Origin: an uncultured Pseudomonadota bacterium
Lineage (GTDB): Bacteria > Pseudomonadota > Alphaproteobacteria > RF32 > CAG-239
Length of the DNA stretch: 6,761 nucleotides
NCBI GenBank assembly: GCA_949295395.1
Contig: CASFLB010000068.1
Coordinates: 1 to 6,761 of the forward strand
Direction: 5' to 3'
Below, piece by piece: positions 4,655 through 6,761 of the stretch. The translations under genes and the position numbers were made by a program. The notes below the pieces were generated by a model that was not told where the DNA came from, did not search any database, and saw only the letters and a list, made by a program, of their open reading frames with translations. Each line of letters opens with the position of its first letter. Position 1 is the stretch's first letter.

Positions 4655-5911
4655 ATGTTGTCTCAATTTACGGATTCATCGGTCTATCAACGATTTAACG
4701 AACTAAAATCAGGAATCATCTATCGAGAAAACAAAGAAGAAAGAATTTGCTTAGCCTTCAAATTAATAGCCTCAAAAATAGAAGAAATTGATTGTATTGT
4801 ATGGATAAGCCGCAACCACATTATCCATACCCAAACCTACCGAGATTACCTCGATAAATATTCAGCCGGTTTTCGCAGCAAATTATTTGTCTTTCCGATA
4901 GAATGCATGTCCGTAAAAGACTTCAATTTTTTACAAATAAACAACCTCGTTTCAAACAAAAAAACTTTTTGTGTCATTGATGACAGCCTAAATATAAAAA
5001 ACGCCAAAACCAAACGCACACGAGAACTCTTGAAGCTTGGCCCAAAATTCTCTTATCGGTTGATATTAAGTGAACTCCCCGTATCAGGAGGATTAGTGGA
5101 TTATTACACTCAAATTCAATTTATAAATCCACAAATTTTAAACATGACAAAATTTCAGTTTAACCACACTTATCTAAAAAAATTAAGAACAGCCTTTCAA
5201 AGGCCAAGACGCTGGTCCTATCCGGAACAAGAAGTTTCATTAATCGAAAAACTTCGCCCCTACATTTTTGAAAACGAATTTGCTGACTACGGAGGCACAC
5301 AAAACTACGATATCTATTGCGATTTAACCCCCAAAGAAGAACAAGGCTATCAAGAAGAAAAAAATCTTTACCTTGAGCGCCGCTCACAAGCTCCGTTTAT
5401 TGAAATTATCCACCGTTTCCAACATATGTACACAATATGTCAAAACAAGGTCAAAACCTTGTTTGAAATCTTAAGCGAAGCCAAACTCCGAAAAGAAAAA
5501 TCAATTATTTACGTCAAATTCAAAGATGAAGTAAATTTTTTTGAAGAATGTGGTTGGTTCAAAGCAGGAGAATACGCGGCAATCAATGGTTATCGCAACA
5601 AAAGAGATGTTATCAAAAGCTTTATGAACAAAGCCGATGTTTTAATTTGCACATATGGTGTGGATAATTTAGGCTTAGATATGCAGATTTGTAATAATGT
5701 GATATTCTTTTCGCAAACCTTTGATTATAAGCTCAAGCATCAAGCCTTAAAAGGGCTTGCGCAAAGACAAACACGACAAGATGTCAAAATATATAATCTC
5801 TGGGTCAAAACAGGACTGGATGAAATGATGAGACAGAGTCTTCTGATGAAAGAAAACATCATCAGCAACTTATGCACCATGATTTCCAAAGAGGAGGCGC
5901 TTAAATTATGA
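4655..5911 (+). CDS. SNF2/SF2 helicase-like protein with degenerate ATPase motifs (predicted pseudo-helicase)
   Basis: The 418-residue protein follows the layout of small SNF2-type SF2 proteins found in phages and mobile elements, which move along or remodel nucleic acid using ATP. Matching landmarks are a motif Ia-like strand IVWISRNHII (48-57), motif II region FCVIDDSLNIKNAKTKRTREL (105-125; active family VxDExHxIKN..AKR), motif III YRLILSELPVSGGLVDYYTQ (134-153; active RLILTGTPxxN), and in the second lobe SIIYVKFKDE (283-292), VLICTYGVDNLGLDMQ (329-344) with NNVIFF, and HQALKGLAQRQTRQDVKIYNL (362-382). The Walker A GxGKT is absent: the matching place reads about IIYRENKEERI (21-31). DExH is DDSL, TGTP is SELP and the motif VI arginines are shifted. 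I therefore infer weak or no ATPase activity. Start ATG 4655 follows GGGAG at 6 nt. The stop overlaps the next gene (ATGA), so the two are coupled. Confidence 0.75.
   Translation: MLSQFTDSSVYQRFNELKSGIIYRENKEERICLAFKLIASKIEEIDCIVWISRNHIIHTQTYRDYLDKYSAGFRSKLFVFPIECMSVKDFNFLQINNLVSNKKTFCVIDDSLNIKNAKTKRTRELLKLGPKFSYRLILSELPVSGGLVDYYTQIQFINPQILNMTKFQFNHTYLKKLRTAFQRPRRWSYPEQEVSLIEKLRPYIFENEFADYGGTQNYDIYCDLTPKEEQGYQEEKNLYLERRSQAPFIEIIHRFQHMYTICQNKVKTLFEILSEAKLRKEKSIIYVKFKDEVNFFEECGWFKAGEYAAINGYRNKRDVIKSFMNKADVLICTYGVDNLGLDMQICNNVIFFSQTFDYKLKHQALKGLAQRQTRQDVKIYNLWVKTGLDEMMRQSLLMKENIISNLCTMISKEEALKL
5891..5897 (+). promoter_or_regulatory. Ribosome binding site for the IbrA-like gene, inside the preceding gene
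   Basis: GAGGAGG lies ten bases before the ATG at 5908, within the last codons of the helicase-like gene. With the ATGA stop/start overlap it supports both the chosen start and coupled translation of the two proteins. Confidence 0.7.
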
Positions 5912-6761
5912 AAAAATACCTTAACAAGAGTGTATATGAGGCAACAAACGAACGAATAAAATATATATTTGATAATTATGACAATATATACGTGTCTTTT
6001 TCTGGTGGCAAAGACAGCGGCTTGCTACTGAACCTGGTTTTAGATTACAAACGCAAACACAATATCAAAAAAAAGATTGGCGTTTTTCATCAAGACTTTG
6101 AGGCGCAATATAAACAAACAACCGAATTCGTCACCCGTATGTTTGAAAACAATCTTGATGAGATTGTTCCCTATTGGGTATGCCTGCCGATGGGTTCGCG
6201 TTGCGCGGTCAGCAACTATCAAATGTATTGGTACACATGGGATCCGGATGAAAAAGACAAATGGGTCAGAGAAATGCCCAGCATGCCTTATATTATAAAC
6301 CTCAATAACAACCCGTTTGATTTTTACAAATACAAAATGGTTCAAGAGGATCTTTATGCTGATTTTGCAGACTGGTTTTCTCGCCAACATAAAGGCAAAT
6401 CAATCTGCCTGCTGGGCATAAGAGCCGACGAGTCGCTCAACCGATTCCGTGCTTATGCCAATGCGCGCAAAGACTTAATTGATAATAAGCAGTGGACCAC
6501 TAAGATGGGCAAAAACTGGTATAACGCCTACCCGCTTTATGACTGGACCACCAAAGATGTCTGGATTGCAAACGGCAAATACGGATTCGATTATAACAAG
6601 ATTTATGATTTGTTCTATAAAGCAGGATTATCGATTCACCAAATGCGCGTTGCCAGCCCATTTCATGAGGCAGCCAAAGAAGGCTTAAACCTATACCGCG
6701 TATTAGAACCTGACACTTGGGTCAGAATTGTCGGCCGCGTACAAGGCGCAAACTTCGGCGC
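5908..6761 (+). CDS. IbrA-like PAPS-reductase-family protein (DUF3440), N-terminal 284 aa, cut by the right edge
   Basis: The frame is open from ATG 5908 to the window end. The N-type ATP pyrophosphatase PP-loop is intact: VSFSGGKDSG with SGGKDS at 32-37. Further family marks are the core strand IGVFHQDFEAQY (57-68), where a D of HQDFE follows the strand as in PAPS reductases, LLGIRADESLNR (168-179), PLYDWTTKDVW (208-219), which resembles the PLxxWxxxDVW of this superfamily, and the C-terminal RVLEPDTWVRIVGRVQGANFG (263-283) typical of DUF3440/IbrA proteins. These enzymes adenylate a substrate at the PP-loop; classic members reduce PAPS, others such as DndC act in DNA sulfur modification. IbrA itself is known as a regulator partnered with the ParB-like IbrB, with no settled reaction. 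Family members are about 400 residues, so roughly 100 or more are missing. The 4-nt overlap with the pseudo-helicase gene argues for joint action. Confidence 0.88.
   Translation, partial: MKKYLNKSVYEATNERIKYIFDNYDNIYVSFSGGKDSGLLLNLVLDYKRKHNIKKKIGVFHQDFEAQYKQTTEFVTRMFENNLDEIVPYWVCLPMGSRCAVSNYQMYWYTWDPDEKDKWVREMPSMPYIINLNNNPFDFYKYKMVQEDLYADFADWFSRQHKGKSICLLGIRADESLNRFRAYANARKDLIDNKQWTTKMGKNWYNAYPLYDWTTKDVWIANGKYGFDYNKIYDLFYKAGLSIHQMRVASPFHEAAKEGLNLYRVLEPDTWVRIVGRVQGANFG

Noticed and set aside
6040..6390. A 116-codon minus-strand frame opposite the IbrA-like gene
   Set aside because: Antisense to a gene with an intact PP-loop and clear family motifs; no support of its own.

Overview
The window looks like an AT-rich Gram-negative chromosome where the end of a prophage (or a prophage remnant) meets host-type genes and then an accessory operon. 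Gram-negative is supported by a Sec-exported BOF-domain (YgiW/YdeI-like) periplasmic protein and by strong GGAGG-type ribosome binding sites. A proteobacterium, perhaps an uncultured AT-rich alphaproteobacterium, is my guess from the look of the phage and nitroreductase genes; it is not proven by anything in the sequence.

Region 1 (1-2100, minus strand) is a tightly packed phage DNA-packaging module read right to left: terminase small subunit (terS), terminase large subunit (terL), a small GroES-like co-chaperonin, then the first 48 residues of a probable portal protein that runs off the left edge. The last two junctions overlap (7 and 14 nt), so this is one translationally coupled late operon. 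A hairpin followed by eight T sits just upstream of terS on the same strand, and a cluster of repeats lies upstream of that (2152-2463), a stretch without a gene. This stretch is either a regulated leader of the late operon or the prophage/host junction.

Region 2 (2464-4493) is host-like: an FMN nitroreductase of the compact Frm2/Hbn1-like type on the plus strand; a convergent, unrecognised five-helix membrane protein on the minus strand, with a shared bidirectional terminator; and a periplasmic BOF protein on the minus strand with its own terminator. The membrane protein carries an exact 18-bp tandem duplication inside a membrane helix.

Region 3 (4564-6761, plus strand) is the most interesting. 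A promoter region divergent from the BOF gene drives a 418-residue protein that has the fold landmarks of an SNF2-type SF2 helicase but has lost the ATPase motifs (no GKT, DDSL instead of DEAH-type, SELP instead of TGTP). Its stop codon overlaps by 4 nt the start of an IbrA-like (DUF3440) PAPS-reductase-family protein with an intact SGGKDS PP-loop, cut by the right edge. A pseudo-helicase coupled to a PP-loop ATP pyrophosphatase suggests an accessory DNA- or RNA-modifying or defence system whose remaining parts lie beyond the window.
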